This document shows positions 20,275 through 29,461 of a stretch of DNA of 47,353 bases, in pieces (position 1 is the first letter of the stretch; every line of letters starts with the position of its first letter). Position numbers and translations under genes: made by a program. The notes beneath the pieces are model-generated. The model was given only the letters and a program-made list of their open reading frames with translations, was not told where the DNA came from and did no database searches. Origin of the DNA: Rhodobacterales bacterium HKCCE3408 (lineage in GTDB: Bacteria; Pseudomonadota; Alphaproteobacteria; Rhodobacterales; Rhodobacteraceae); the NCBI GenBank assembly GCA_015689705.1, contig WVSN01000021.1, positions 1 through 47,353 on the forward strand. Reading direction: 5' to 3'.

Positions 20275-20571
20275 ATGGCTACCAACAAGGAACTCGAAGC
20301 CGAACTGGCCCAGGCCCGGCGGGATATCGACGCGCTGGCGTCGCTGGCCGCCGAGCGTACCGGGGCGCGTGTCAACGGCATCGCCCACGGGATCGAGGCC
20401 GCCATCGGGGATCTGTCCGCGGAAGCGCGGCAGGCCTTCGACAGCGCCCGGTCCGAAGGCGCGCGGGCCCGCCAGAAGGTTGAGGAGGAAGTGCGCTCGC
20501 ATCCCTTCGCGACCGCAGGCATCGCCTTTGGCCTCGGCGCATTGCTGATGCTGCTTCTGTCCCGGCGCTGA
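20275..20571 (+). CDS. DUF883 family protein (YqjD/ElaB-like)
   Basis: The 98-residue product has a long helical, charged N-terminal part and a single C-terminal membrane segment (GIAFGLGALLMLLL), the DUF883 topology. Enterobacterial YqjD and ElaB tether ribosomes to the inner membrane in stationary phase; the same role here is inferred. Motifs include EVRSHPFATAGIAFG at the membrane boundary. An AAAGGAGG ribosome site precedes the ATG. Its stop TGA overlaps the ATG of the next gene by one base (20571). It sits in the putative EcfG-driven operon. Confidence 0.85.
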   Translation: MATNKELEAELAQARRDIDALASLAAERTGARVNGIAHGIEAAIGDLSAEARQAFDSARSEGARARQKVEEEVRSHPFATAGIAFGLGALLMLLLSRR

Positions 20572-20927
20572 TGATCGGGCTGATCTCGCAGATCCTGCCG
20601 CGGCTGATCCCGCGTCAGGCAGGACGAAACGCGGGCCGGGCCATCGTGCTCGGCCTGCTCGTCGGCACGCTCGTCGCGATCGCGGCGGGCTTCGCGGTGG
20701 CGGCGATGTATATGGGGCTGATGCTCTACGTGATCCCGCCGCTGGCGGCGATCATCACCGCGGGGGTTCTTCTGTTTCTTGCATGCGCCATCATGCTTGG
20801 CGCGCACCTGGCCAGCCGACGCCGCCCGCCACCTGATCCCGATCCGGTCATCGTGGCCCTTGCCGGCTTCGCCGCAGGGCTTGCCGCCGGCCGGTCGGAC
20901 CCGCCCGAGACATCACAGGACGATTGA
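20571..20927 (+). CDS. Holin-like (superfamily III type) membrane protein
   Basis: A 118-residue protein with an amphipathic N-terminus (MIGLISQILPRLIPRQ) and two long hydrophobic segments, then a Pro-rich cytosolic stretch and a weakly hydrophobic Ala-rich end. Proteins like this are labelled phage holin family (DUF1469-type) in DUF883 operons, where they act as companion membrane proteins rather than phage holins. No phage gene is nearby, so a lysis role is unlikely. The start overlaps the previous stop, showing coupling. Assigned by context and hydropathy; function unknown. Confidence 0.65.
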   Translation: MIGLISQILPRLIPRQAGRNAGRAIVLGLLVGTLVAIAAGFAVAAMYMGLMLYVIPPLAAIITAGVLLFLACAIMLGAHLASRRRPPPDPDPVIVALAGFAAGLAAGRSDPPETSQDD

Positions 20928-20962
20928 CCCTTCGCGCACGACCGTGCCAAGCAGAGACGGCG

Positions 20963-22531
20963 ATGATGGGAGAGGCCGCGATCCTCGGACCCGGCGGGTC
21001 CGAAATGCACCCCGATTGGGGACCGTTCGGCGCGCCGCTCTTCGACGGACCGGATGCGCGGCGGCTTGCCCGCGTGGGCGTCATCGATATCGGTTCGAAC
21101 TCGGTGCGGCTCGTGGTCTTCGACGGCGCCGCGCGCAGCCCCGCCTACTACTTCAATGAAAAGATCCTCTGCGGCCTCGGCGCCGGTTTCGCCGAAACCG
21201 GGCGGCTGAACCCCGAAGGCCGCGTTCGCGCGCTGAACGAACTGAAGCGCTTCGCGGCGCTCGCCCGCGGCATGAAGGTGTCGCCGCTTCTGACCGTCGC
21301 GACGGCCGCCGTGCGCGATGCCGAGGATGGCGACGAATTCCGCGCCGAGGTCGAACGGACGACCGGCCTGCGCATCTGGGTCGTCGAAGGATCGGAAGAG
21401 GCGCGACTTTCGGCGCAGGGCGTGCTTCTGGGCTGGCCCGGCGCGCAGGGCCTCGTCTGCGACATCGGCGGCTCGTCCATGGAACTGGCTGAGGTGCTCG
21501 GCGACGGCACGGTGGGCCGGGCCGAGACGTCGGATCTCGGGCCGCTCAAGCTGGCAGGGATCAAGGGTGGCAAGAAGGCCGTGCGTGCCCATATCGCCGA
21601 CCGTGTCAGCGGGCTGGCCCAACGCTTCCCGACCCGGCCCGAGCGGCTGTTCCTCGTCGGCGGATCCTGGCGCGCCATTGCCCGGATCGACATGGAGCGA
21701 CGCGGTTACCCGCTGAAGGTCCTGCACGAATACCGCATGACGCCCAAGGCGATCCTCGAGACGATCGCCTATATCGCCGAGAACGACATCGAGGATCTGC
21801 GCGCCCGGACCGGCACGTCGGATGCCCGGATGCGGCTCGTCCCGCTGGCCTCCGAAGTGCTGAAGCAGCTCGTCCGGTCGCTGCGCCCGCAGGAGGTCGC
21901 GATTTCGTCCTACGGGATCCGAGAGGGGCTGCTCTACGAACAGATGACCGCGGACCTGCGCCGGCGTGATCCGCTGATCGAGGCCGCGCGCCACGCCGAG
22001 GCGATGAACGCCCGGATGCCGGGCTTCGGCCGTGCGCTCTACAATTTCGTCGATCCGCTGTTCCCGCGTGCCCGGCCCGACAAGAAGCGCCTGATCCGTG
22101 CGGCCTGTCTTCTGCACGACGTCAGCTGGCGCGCGCATCCCGACTACCGGGCCGAAGTGTGCTTCGACAACGCCACGCGCGCGAACCTCGGCGGGCTGAC
22201 CCATGCCGAGCGTGTCTTTCTCGGACTGGCGCTGCTGCACCGCTACAAGTCCTCGCGCAAGGGCACGAATTTCGAGCCGCTCCTGACGATCCTGACCGAG
22301 GCCGAGATCCGCGACGCCGAGATCCTGGGCCGGGCAATGCGCTTCGGCGCGATGTTCACGACCGAGACCCCGACCGATCACGGTGCGCTGAAGCTTTACC
22401 CCAAGCGCAAGGTGCTGGAACTGACGCTGAAGACCGACGAGGGCCGGGCGCTGTTCGGCGAGGTCACCGAGGCCCGTCTGAAGGCGCTCGCCGGGGCGAT
22501 GGATTGTGGCTACGAGGTCAAGGGGCGGTAA
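20963..22531 (+). CDS. ppx: Exopolyphosphatase (Ppx/GppA family)
   Basis: Ppx/GppA enzymes remove terminal phosphates from polyphosphate or pppGpp. The product has the ASKHA phosphate loops GVIDIGSNSVRLVVFDG and LVCDIGGSSMELAE, the TAAVRDAEDGDEF segment and a helical C-terminal domain with an HD-like stretch (ACLLHDVSWRAHPDYRA) seen in alphaproteobacterial members. Length is about 522 residues if the ATG at 20963 is used; ATG 20966 or 21005 are alternatives, and a TTG overlapping the previous stop is less likely. It sits downstream of the EcfG-type operon and near ppk1, so polyphosphate level and stress may be linked. Poly(P) versus pppGpp preference is not readable. Confidence 0.88.
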   Translation: MMGEAAILGPGGSEMHPDWGPFGAPLFDGPDARRLARVGVIDIGSNSVRLVVFDGAARSPAYYFNEKILCGLGAGFAETGRLNPEGRVRALNELKRFAALARGMKVSPLLTVATAAVRDAEDGDEFRAEVERTTGLRIWVVEGSEEARLSAQGVLLGWPGAQGLVCDIGGSSMELAEVLGDGTVGRAETSDLGPLKLAGIKGGKKAVRAHIADRVSGLAQRFPTRPERLFLVGGSWRAIARIDMERRGYPLKVLHEYRMTPKAILETIAYIAENDIEDLRARTGTSDARMRLVPLASEVLKQLVRSLRPQEVAISSYGIREGLLYEQMTADLRRRDPLIEAARHAEAMNARMPGFGRALYNFVDPLFPRARPDKKRLIRAACLLHDVSWRAHPDYRAEVCFDNATRANLGGLTHAERVFLGLALLHRYKSSRKGTNFEPLLTILTEAEIRDAEILGRAMRFGAMFTTETPTDHGALKLYPKRKVLELTLKTDEGRALFGEVTEARLKALAGAMDCGYEVKGR

Positions 22532-22538
22532 GACCGCG

Positions 22539-22916
22539 ATGGAGCGTCTGAGGCGTTGGGCGCGTCGGCTGAAGACAGAGGCTGTCGCGCTATGGCTCGC
22601 GGCGCGTGACCGTCGGACCCCCGTCGCCGCCCGGATCGTCGCCGCTGCGACGGCGGCCTATGCTCTCAGCCCGATCGACCTGATCCCGGACGTGATCCCC
22701 GTCCTCGGCTATCTCGACGACCTGCTGATCGTGCCGCTCGGGCTGATGGTCGCGATCCGGCTGGTGCCACCGCCTTTGATGGCCGAGTTCCGCCAGCGCG
22801 CGGCCGAGGTCGGCGCAGGGCGCGCGGGACGGATCGGCGCCGTGCTGGTGGTGCTGGCCTGGGCAGCAGCCGTCACCGTCGGCGCGGCGCTGCTGTGGCA
22901 CCACGCCGGGTGCTGA
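22539..22916 (+). CDS. DUF1232 family membrane protein (YkvA-like)
   Basis: The 125-residue protein carries the DUF1232/YkvA signature AAYALSPIDLIPDVIPVLGYLDDLLIVP in a hydrophobic core of about 40 residues, plus a C-terminal hydrophobic segment (VLVVLAWAAAVTVGAALL). The basic N-terminus (RLRRWARRLK) suggests cytosolic orientation. Members are small membrane proteins of unknown function; a role in polyphosphate or stress is only positional, since the gene follows ppx by 7 bases. The start lacks a strong ribosome site and is likely coupled to ppx. It converges on the methyltransferase gene. Confidence 0.82.
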   Translation: MERLRRWARRLKTEAVALWLAARDRRTPVAARIVAAATAAYALSPIDLIPDVIPVLGYLDDLLIVPLGLMVAIRLVPPPLMAEFRQRAAEVGAGRAGRIGAVLVVLAWAAAVTVGAALLWHHAGC

Positions 22917-22925
22917 CGGGTTCGG

Positions 22926-23744
22926 CTAGTGCGCGGTCGCCACGATCAGCGAGGCCGGACTCGGCACGCGCCACGACGTGCCGTTCGCGAACCTGCTGCG
23001 GGTCTTCTCGGTCACGGCCTCCACGATCGCAGCGAGATTCTTCTCCGGCTGCATCTTCAGAAGCGTGCCGGCACGCGGCGCGCCACGCCGGAAGATGTTG
23101 GCGAGACGGTCGGGTTCGTCGAGGTCCCAGTAACACTCGACCTGGCGCTGTTCGTCGATCTCGAGGCCGGCATTTGCCAACAGCTCCCTCGCCATCTCCG
23201 CGTTTGCGAACTGGTGGAAGTTGGGACTGTCCGGCAGCTTCACCGTGGGGTCGCCGTGTTCCTGCACGCTGCCATAGAAGACCTGGAAGACGGGCGACAC
23301 ATCCGGCCCGCACCACGAGGTCATGACATACTGGCCGCCCGGTTTCAGGACGCGGCGGATCTCGTGCAGCGCCTTCGGCTGGTCGGGCACGTGCATCAGT
23401 CCGAAGCTGCAAACGACCGTATCGAAGCTGCCGTTCTCGAAGGGCAAGTCCTGCGCGTCGGCCTCGATGAATGTGCCGGTCGGGACGCGCCGGCGCGCGT
23501 GGCCGAGCATCTTTGGCGAGAAATCGACACCGACGACATCATGGCCGGCAGCCGCCAACGCCTCGGTGACATTCGCCTGCCCGCAGCACAGGTCGAGCAC
23601 CTTGCCCCTTTTGCGGATGGCCGCGACGATCTCCGGTATGGCCATGTCGCTGGCGGCTGCGAACATGTCGACATAGCCCGACGAGATCGTGTCGTCGGTC
23701 CAGCCGTTCAGCTCCAGATCAGCGAATTCCTGAAACGTTTCCAT
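22926..23744 (-). CDS. Class I SAM-dependent methyltransferase
   Basis: The 272-residue product is a Methyltransf_11/UbiE-like enzyme. Motif I is VLDLCCGQANVTEALAAAG (residues 49-67), motif II is VGVDFSPKML, then EADAQDLPFENGSFDTVVCSFG and HEIRRVLKPGGQYVMTS. The substrate is unknown; the C-terminal half (GLEIDEQRQVECYWDL) does not match a family I know, so a small-molecule or lipid methyltransferase is possible. It stands alone on the minus strand, divergent from proS. Start 23744 has GGGGGA upstream. The signal is clear for the fold, weak for function. Confidence 0.85.
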   Translation of the reverse strand: METFQEFADLELNGWTDDTISSGYVDMFAAASDMAIPEIVAAIRKRGKVLDLCCGQANVTEALAAAGHDVVGVDFSPKMLGHARRRVPTGTFIEADAQDLPFENGSFDTVVCSFGLMHVPDQPKALHEIRRVLKPGGQYVMTSWCGPDVSPVFQVFYGSVQEHGDPTVKLPDSPNFHQFANAEMARELLANAGLEIDEQRQVECYWDLDEPDRLANIFRRGAPRAGTLLKMQPEKNLAAIVEAVTEKTRSRFANGTSWRVPSPASLIVATAH

Positions 23745-23898
23745 GGTTCTGTCCCCCGTCTTGTCCGGGCAGACTAGCACGTTTCGCGCCCTGCGGGGAC
23801 GTGCACCGGATTCCGGCCCGACACCGCCGCCCCGCCTTGCTGGCCTTGCCGCTTTCGCCTAGACCGTGCCGGATGACGTCGAGAGGAGCCCGCCCTGC

Positions 23899-25236
23899 AT
23901 GCGCCTGACCCGCTATTTCCTGCCGGTCCTGAAGGAGACCCCGGCCGAGGCCCAGATCGCGAGCCACCGGCTGATGCTGCGTGCCGGCATGATCCGCCAG
24001 CAGGCCGCCGGCATCTATTCGTGGCTGCCGCTCGGCTACAAGGTTCTGCGCAATGTCGAGCGGATCGTCCACGAAGAGCAGCAGCGCGCGGGCCATATCC
24101 CGATCCTGATGCCGACGATCCAGCCGGCGGATCTCTGGCAGGAAAGCGGGCGATACAACGCCTACGGGCCCGAGATGCTGCGCATCCGCGACCGGCACGA
24201 CCGTGACATGCTGTTCGGCCCGACGAACGAGGAGATGGTGACCGACATCTTCCGGGCCCATGTCAGCAGCTACAAGGATCTGCCGCTGACGCTCTACCAC
24301 ATCCAGTGGAAGTTCCGGGACGAGGTCCGGCCGCGCTTCGGCGTCATGCGCGGGCGCGAGTTCCTGATGAAGGACGGCTACAATTTCGACCTCACGCGTG
24401 AGGATGCGCTCCACGCCTATAACCGCCATCTCGTCAGCTATCTGCGCACCTACGAGCGGATGGGCCTTCAGGCGATCCCGATGCGCGCGGATTCCGGGCC
24501 GATCGGCGGCGACGACACGCATGAATTCCTGGTTTTGGCCGAGACCGGCGAGAGCGAGGTCTTCTACGACAGCGAGATCGCCGAGCTGCGCTTCGGCAAC
24601 CGCGATATCGACTACGACAGCCACGAGGAATGCGCCGCCGTTCTGGCCGAGTTCACCTCGCGCTACGCCCGCACCGACGAGACCCATGACGAGGCGGTCT
24701 GGGCCGAGGTGCCCGAGGACCGCCGCCGCGTCGCACGCGGCATCGAGGTCGGCCAGATCTTCTATTTCGGCACGAAGTATTCCGAGCCGATGGGCGCGAC
24801 CGTGCAGGGGCCGGACGGCTCGAAGGTGCCGGTCCACATGGGCTCGCACGGGATCGGGGTCAGCCGCCTCGTCGGCGCGCTGATCGAGGCGAACCACGAC
24901 GACAAGGGCATCATCTGGCCCGAAGGCGTGACGCCGTTCCATGCGGGTATCGTCAACCTCCGGCAGGGCGACGCCGCGACCGATGCCGCCTGCGAGGCGC
25001 TCTATGCCGCGATGACCGCGAAGGGGCTCGAGCCGCTCTACGACGACACCGACGATCGCGCGGGCGCGAAATTCGCGACGATGGACCTGATCGGCCTGCC
25101 GTGGCGGGTGACGGTCGGGCCGCGCGGTCTGGAGAAGGGCGTCGTCGAACTCACCTCGCGCCGGACCGGCGAGAGCGAGGAGATGAGCCCCGAGGCGGCA
25201 GTGGACCGACTGGCGCAGATCTACGCCGGCATCTGA
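23899..25236 (+). CDS. proS: Prolyl-tRNA synthetase, short alphaproteobacterial type
   Basis: ProRS charges tRNA-Pro. The 445-residue product is the compact bacterial form without the INS editing insertion, typical of alphaproteobacteria. Class II motif 1 begins around [19 protein letters not shown], motif 2 is [20 protein letters not shown], and motif 3 lies in [16 protein letters not shown]. The C-terminal anticodon-binding domain has a Gly-rich [12 protein letters not shown] region. The start follows GAGAGGAG. Essential housekeeping gene; identification is firm. Missing editing of Ala-tRNA-Pro may be compensated by a free-standing ProXp-type enzyme elsewhere. Confidence 0.97.
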   Translation: MRLTRYFLPVLKETPAEAQIASHRLMLRAGMIRQQAAGIYSWLPLGYKVLRNVERIVHEEQQRAGHIPILMPTIQPADLWQESGRYNAYGPEMLRIRDRHDRDMLFGPTNEEMVTDIFRAHVSSYKDLPLTLYHIQWKFRDEVRPRFGVMRGREFLMKDGYNFDLTREDALHAYNRHLVSYLRTYERMGLQAIPMRADSGPIGGDDTHEFLVLAETGESEVFYDSEIAELRFGNRDIDYDSHEECAAVLAEFTSRYARTDETHDEAVWAEVPEDRRRVARGIEVGQIFYFGTKYSEPMGATVQGPDGSKVPVHMGSHGIGVSRLVGALIEANHDDKGIIWPEGVTPFHAGIVNLRQGDAATDAACEALYAAMTAKGLEPLYDDTDDRAGAKFATMDLIGLPWRVTVGPRGLEKGVVELTSRRTGESEEMSPEAAVDRLAQIYAGI

Positions 25237-25277
25237 ACCGTCGGGCGCCGATCCACGCCGGGATCCGGGGGCAGCGC

Positions 25278-26198
25278 TCAGTCGAACTGCACCGGCACGT
25301 TGTGCGACGTGTTGACCTTCAGTGTGAAGACATCCGGGCGGGCGTAATGTCCGGCCACGTCGAATGTGCGCCGGGCTTCGGAGATTTCCGACAGATCGAT
25401 CTCTCCGTGAACCAGCCCGATCTTCTCGCGCGACGGGCCCGCGATCAGCCGTCCGCCCGGCGCGACGATCGAGGCGTTGCCCGGCATGAACCATTCGCCC
25501 CAGGCCGCCAGCAGCGACCGTCCGGGCATGTCTTCCGGCACGTCGTCGAAGCGCATGCAGGAGCAGACCCCGACCACCGCGCAGCCGCCCTCCTTGGCGA
25601 TATGCTGCATCGAGTTGTGCCAGGACTCGCGAGGGTCGGCGGTCGGGGCGCAGTAAATCTCGACGTTCTGGGCATACATCGCCATGCGGGCCATCGGCAT
25701 GTAATTCTCCCAGCACAGGAGCATTCCGACGCGCCCCACGGCGGTCTCCACCACCTTGAGGGTCGAACCGTCGCCGAAACCCCAGACCTGCCGTTCGGCG
25801 TTTGTGGGCATCAGCTTGCGGTGAATGTGCCGGATGGTTCCGTCGGCGTCGATGATCACACCCGTGTTGTAGAGCGTGCCGCCGGCCTTCTCCTGCACGC
25901 CGATCACCACGACCACGCCATGCTCGTTCGCCGCTTCCCGGATCGGCGCGATCGTATCCGCCGAGAGATCCACCGCGTTGTTCCACAGCCGCGCATAGAT
26001 GGCAGAGAAGTCGGTGTCGTCGCTGTTCGACGGCGTAACCGCCCAGACGAAGTCGACATACCCGGGCAGCCACGCTTCGGGAAACACGACCAGCGAACTG
26101 CCCTTGGAGGCCGCCCGGCCGATGATCTCGGCTCCGCGTTCGAGCGACCCTTCGAGATCGTAATACACCGGCGGTTCATGGACGGCCGTGACCTTCAT
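25278..26198 (-). CDS. Nitrilase-superfamily (carbon-nitrogen hydrolase)
   Basis: The 306-residue enzyme has the Glu-Lys-Cys triad of the nitrilase superfamily: Glu41 in FPEAWLPGY, Lys128 in HRKLMPTNAERQVWG, Cys162 in LLCWENYMP. The HRKLMPTNAER motif and SWHNSMQHIAKEGG fit branch 1 aliphatic nitrilases, which convert nitriles to acids and ammonia. No signal peptide. An AGGGGGAT ribosome site precedes the start at 26198. It lies next to, but is separated by a terminator from, an orphan substrate-binding protein on the same strand, so the two may not be one operon. Substrate is unknown; nitrile or cyanide-related compounds are possible. Confidence 0.85.
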   Translation of the reverse strand: MKVTAVHEPPVYYDLEGSLERGAEIIGRAASKGSSLVVFPEAWLPGYVDFVWAVTPSNSDDTDFSAIYARLWNNAVDLSADTIAPIREAANEHGVVVVIGVQEKAGGTLYNTGVIIDADGTIRHIHRKLMPTNAERQVWGFGDGSTLKVVETAVGRVGMLLCWENYMPMARMAMYAQNVEIYCAPTADPRESWHNSMQHIAKEGGCAVVGVCSCMRFDDVPEDMPGRSLLAAWGEWFMPGNASIVAPGGRLIAGPSREKIGLVHGEIDLSEISEARRTFDVAGHYARPDVFTLKVNTSHNVPVQFD

Positions 26199-26298
26199 GG
26201 CTTGATCCCCCTGCAAGCTTCGGTGGTTGGCGAAGGCTAACATCCGCTTGCGTCTGAACAAACCCGCTCGGTCGCCGGGCGTTGGAACAGGTCGCTCC

Positions 26299-26332
26299 AC
26301 AACAAAAAAGGCGGCCCGCCGGGGGCCGCCTT
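26299..26332 (-). terminator. Rho-independent terminator of the ABC binding protein gene
   Basis: On the minus strand AAGGCGGCCC (complement of 26323-26332) pairs with GGGCCGCCTT (complement of 26308-26317) around a 5-base loop, followed by TTTTTTGTTG. It sits 21 bases after the binding-protein stop and about 100 bases before the nitrilase start, separating the two genes. Confidence 0.92.
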
Positions 26333-26353
26333 CTCTTTCGGGATCTTCCGCGA

Positions 26354-27982
26354 TCAGGCCGACAGGCCGATATCGAGCACGTGGATCTCGTTGATCGGGT
26401 GCGTCTCGGCGCCCACCACGTTGCCGTTGTGGTGCCGGTAGTTCGACCGCCAGTAGGGCTGGATGATGAGCCCGTCGTCGATCATGAACTGCTCGATCCG
26501 GGCCATCACCTCGCGCCGGGCGTCGGCGTCCGCGATGGCCGAGGCTTCGGCCAGCAGGTCGTCGTATTCCTGGCTGGCGATCCCGGTCTCGTTCCAGGCC
26601 GCGCCGGACTTGTAGGCGAGCGTCAGGTTCTGCACGCCGAGCGGGCGGTGGCCCCAGTCGGTCGAGGAGAACGGGTAGTTCGCCCAGTCGTTCCAGAACG
26701 TGTTGCCCGGGTAGATCGTCCGGGTGACGTTGAACCCGGCCTCGCGAAGCTGCGCGGCGAGCGCGTCCGAGGTCGGCCGGCGCCAGCTGTCGTCGATGGA
26801 GATGAGCTCGTGCTCGAAATCCATCTGGCCGGCCTCTTCCATCAGCGCACGGGCGGCGTCGGGGTCGAAGACCGCCGGGCCGATATCCGCGTATTCCGGA
26901 TGGATCGGGCAGACATGGTGGTTTTCGGCCACCGTGCCCTGGCCGTTATAGCCAAGCTCGAGCAGGACGTTGTTGTCGCAGGCCAGCGCCAGCGCCCGCC
27001 GCACCCGCACGTCGTCATACGGCGGGTTGTTGCGGTTGGTGCGCAGCACGAGCGTGTTGGCCGAGAGCGCCTCGGACACCGTCCAGCCAATCGCGTTGAA
27101 GATGTCGACATACTCACCCACGGTCTCGTAGGTCATGTCGATCTCGCCCGCTTCGGCCGAGGCGACGTAGGCGGCGGCATCCTGTCCGAGATCGATGAAC
27201 TCGATCCGGTCGAGATAGGCGCCGGTGCCCCACCAGTTGGCATCCGGATTGCGTTCCAGCACGGCCTTCACGCCGACCTCGTATTCCACCATCCGGTAGG
27301 GACCTGTGCCGACCTGGTTGTCGGCCGGGTTGCCGGAGAAGCCGTTCGGCACGATGGCCGAGGCGTAGTCCGACACGGTCGGGATGATGGTGATGTCCGG
27401 CCGGCTGAGATTGAGCCGCACGGTCAGGTCGTCGACAATCTCGACCGCACCCTCGCGGATCGCGTCGCCGGCGTCGTTCTGCAGCGCGCTGACGCGGCTG
27501 GCCATGGAGTTGCCCTCCATCGACGCGTCGGCCCAGCGGGTGAAGTTGTAGGCGACATCGGCGGCGGTGAACGGCTCGCCGTTGTTCCAGGTCACGCCGG
27601 GACGGAGATGCAGGACGTACTCGGTCGCGTCCTCGTTCACTTCCCAGCTTTCGAGCAGCTTGCCCTCGAACGTCCCGTCGCGGTTGTACTGGACGAGATA
27701 TTCCAGCCAGCCCCGGGCGACGTTGGCGACCTGCGGCCAGTCGAAGGTCGGTGGATCTTTCAGCGCACGGACGTCCTGCTGGATGCGCAGGGTGCCGCCG
27801 GACTGGATATGCGCATCAGCGCGGGCCGGCGTCGGCATGCCGATCAGCCCATACGCGCCGGCTGCCGTCACGCCGAGCGCGGTTGCGCGGGTCAGGAACT
27901 CCCGCCGCGACATGGTGCCATCGACGACCTCACGGGCATAGGCGATGGCCGCCGGGTGGGTGTTCTTCGCGGAATACATCAT
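26354..27982 (-). CDS. Tat-exported peptide/nickel-type ABC substrate-binding protein (orphan)
   Basis: The 542-residue protein is a family 5 (SBP_bac_5, DppA/OppA-like) binding protein. It has a twin-arginine signal ([14 protein letters not shown], residues about 22-35, followed by a hydrophobic core and a likely cleavage at ARADA), then the family motifs [26 protein letters not shown] and [13 protein letters not shown]. The ligand may be an oligopeptide or similar; it is not readable. No permease or ATPase genes follow, so it is orphan, perhaps serving a transporter coded elsewhere. The start at 27982 is the first of two tandem ATGs. It has a terminator after it and an operator-like palindrome upstream at 28104-28119. 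Confidence 0.88.
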   Translation of the reverse strand: MMYSAKNTHPAAIAYAREVVDGTMSRREFLTRATALGVTAAGAYGLIGMPTPARADAHIQSGGTLRIQQDVRALKDPPTFDWPQVANVARGWLEYLVQYNRDGTFEGKLLESWEVNEDATEYVLHLRPGVTWNNGEPFTAADVAYNFTRWADASMEGNSMASRVSALQNDAGDAIREGAVEIVDDLTVRLNLSRPDITIIPTVSDYASAIVPNGFSGNPADNQVGTGPYRMVEYEVGVKAVLERNPDANWWGTGAYLDRIEFIDLGQDAAAYVASAEAGEIDMTYETVGEYVDIFNAIGWTVSEALSANTLVLRTNRNNPPYDDVRVRRALALACDNNVLLELGYNGQGTVAENHHVCPIHPEYADIGPAVFDPDAARALMEEAGQMDFEHELISIDDSWRRPTSDALAAQLREAGFNVTRTIYPGNTFWNDWANYPFSSTDWGHRPLGVQNLTLAYKSGAAWNETGIASQEYDDLLAEASAIADADARREVMARIEQFMIDDGLIIQPYWRSNYRHHNGNVVGAETHPINEIHVLDIGLSA

Positions 27983-28103
27983 GTGATTTTGATCTCTCTG
28001 TTGGCTTCGGCAGGTTGTCCCGTTCTCCGTCTTTTGGAACCGTCCCCGAAGGCGGTCCGACTCGAAGCTTAACGCAGTCGTTCCGCAAAGCAACCAAACT
28101 TGT

Positions 28104-28119
28104 TTGACTGGTCAGTCAA
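28104..28119. promoter_or_regulatory. Palindromic operator TTGACT-N4-AGTCAA, TetR-like
   Basis: Exact inverted repeat TTGACT (28104-28109) and AGTCAA (28114-28119) around GGTC. It lies in the 192-base divergent region between the orphan binding protein (start 27982) and lolC/E (start 28175). Such 16-base palindromes are typical of TetR-family operators. No TetR gene is in the window. The target gene is uncertain. Confidence 0.6.
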
Positions 28120-28174
28120 GCGGTCACCACGTCGTGCCTTGCGGATGGCACCGCGGCACGCTAGGCGCGAGGCC

Positions 28175-29461
28175 ATGACCAGATCGCCGGGGCCCTTTTC
28201 GTCGTTCGAGTTCCTGATCGCCTGGCGCTATCTGCGCGCCCGCCGGGCCGAAGGCGGCGTCAGCACGATGACCTGGATCAGCTTCATCGGCATCACGCTG
28301 GCGGTTCTCGCGCTGATCGCGACGCTCGCCGTGCGGTCCGGCTTCCGCTACGAATTCGTCGGCACGATCCTCGGCGCGAACCCGCATATCTCGGTCTCGG
28401 CCTCGCCCCGGATCGACGATGCCGGCAATATCGACCGGACTCTGACCGACTACGCGCAGGTTGCCGAAGACCTCTCGACCGTTCCGGGCGTGATCCATGC
28501 CGCGCCTGTGGTGCAGGGGCAGGTGCTGTCGACGGCGAACGGGCGCAACGCCTTCGCCGAGGTGATCGGCATCGAGACGTCCGACCTTCAGGACGTGCCG
28601 CTGGTGGCCGAGCCCGAGATGTCGCTCGGGGACCTGTCGCGGCTCGACGAGGGCGTGGCGATCGGCTCCGGCATCGCGCGCGAGCTTGGCTTGCGCCCGG
28701 GTGACTCGATCCGCCTGATCTCGCCCGACGGGGCGCGGACGCCCTTCGGCACCAGCCCGCGCGTCTCGGCCTACGAGGTCGTCTACATCTTCCAGGTCGG
28801 CCGCTACGACATCGACCGGACGCGGATCTACATGCCCTTCGCCGAAGCGCAGAGCTATTTCAACCGCGACGGCGTGGCCGATGCGGTCGAGGTGACGGTG
28901 GACGATCCCGAAGAGGTTGACCGCTACGCGCTGCCGCTTCTGCAGGCCACCGAAAGCGACATCACGCTTTGGACGTGGAAGGACAGCTCGGGGGCGTTCC
29001 TGACGGCGCTGCAGATGGAGGACAACATCATGTTCGTCATCCTCTCGGTCCTCGTCCTGATCGCGACCATGAACATCGTCTCGGGCCTCATCATGCTGGT
29101 GAAGAACAAGTCCCGCGACATCGGCATCCTGCGCACGATGGGGCTGAGTGAGGGGTCGATCCTGCGGGTGTTCTTCATCTGCGGCGCCTCCGTCGGCCTG
29201 GCCGGGACGGCGATGGGCGTGGCGCTCGGCTGCGCCTTCGCGATCTGGATCGACCCGATCTTCGCCTTCGTGAACTGGGTCGCCGGCGGCGGCGTCTGGG
29301 ATCCGTCGATCCGGTTCATCAGCCAGTTGCCCGCGCGCCTCGAATGGGGCGACGTGATGTCGGCGGTCACCCTGTCGCTCGGCCTGTCGTTCCTCGTGAC
29401 GATCTTCCCCGCCCGCCGCGCGGCGCGGATGAACCCGGTCGAGGCGCTGCGCTATGAGTGA
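28175..29461 (+). CDS. Lipoprotein-releasing ABC permease LolC/LolE
   Basis: The LolCE-type permease works with LolD to extract mature lipoproteins from the inner membrane and pass them to LolA. The 428-residue product has the MacB/FtsX layout: one TM near the N-terminus ([20 protein letters not shown]), a large periplasmic domain, and three C-terminal TMs with the conserved [24 protein letters not shown] region and [17 protein letters not shown] end. As in many alphaproteobacteria there is one permease gene, probably a homodimer. The stop overlaps lolD by 8 bases. The start 28175 lacks a strong ribosome site. Named LolC or LolE in different genomes. Confidence 0.92.
   Translation: MTRSPGPFSSFEFLIAWRYLRARRAEGGVSTMTWISFIGITLAVLALIATLAVRSGFRYEFVGTILGANPHISVSASPRIDDAGNIDRTLTDYAQVAEDLSTVPGVIHAAPVVQGQVLSTANGRNAFAEVIGIETSDLQDVPLVAEPEMSLGDLSRLDEGVAIGSGIARELGLRPGDSIRLISPDGARTPFGTSPRVSAYEVVYIFQVGRYDIDRTRIYMPFAEAQSYFNRDGVADAVEVTVDDPEEVDRYALPLLQATESDITLWTWKDSSGAFLTALQMEDNIMFVILSVLVLIATMNIVSGLIMLVKNKSRDIGILRTMGLSEGSILRVFFICGASVGLAGTAMGVALGCAFAIWIDPIFAFVNWVAGGGVWDPSIRFISQLPARLEWGDVMSAVTLSLGLSFLVTIFPARRAARMNPVEALRYE

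Noticed and set aside
20571-20927. Phage remnant suggested by the holin-like gene
   Set aside because: No integrase, lysin or structural genes are near; the gene belongs to a DUF883-type stress operon.
28036-28061. GGAAC followed 17 bases later by CGAC upstream of lolC/E
   Set aside because: The -10 half should be CGTT; two mismatches make an EcfG promoter call unsafe.
26282-28072. Long plus-strand open frame opposite the ABC binding protein
   Set aside because: The minus-strand gene has a Tat signal, family motifs and a terminator. The plus frame has no recognisable domain and no ribosome site.
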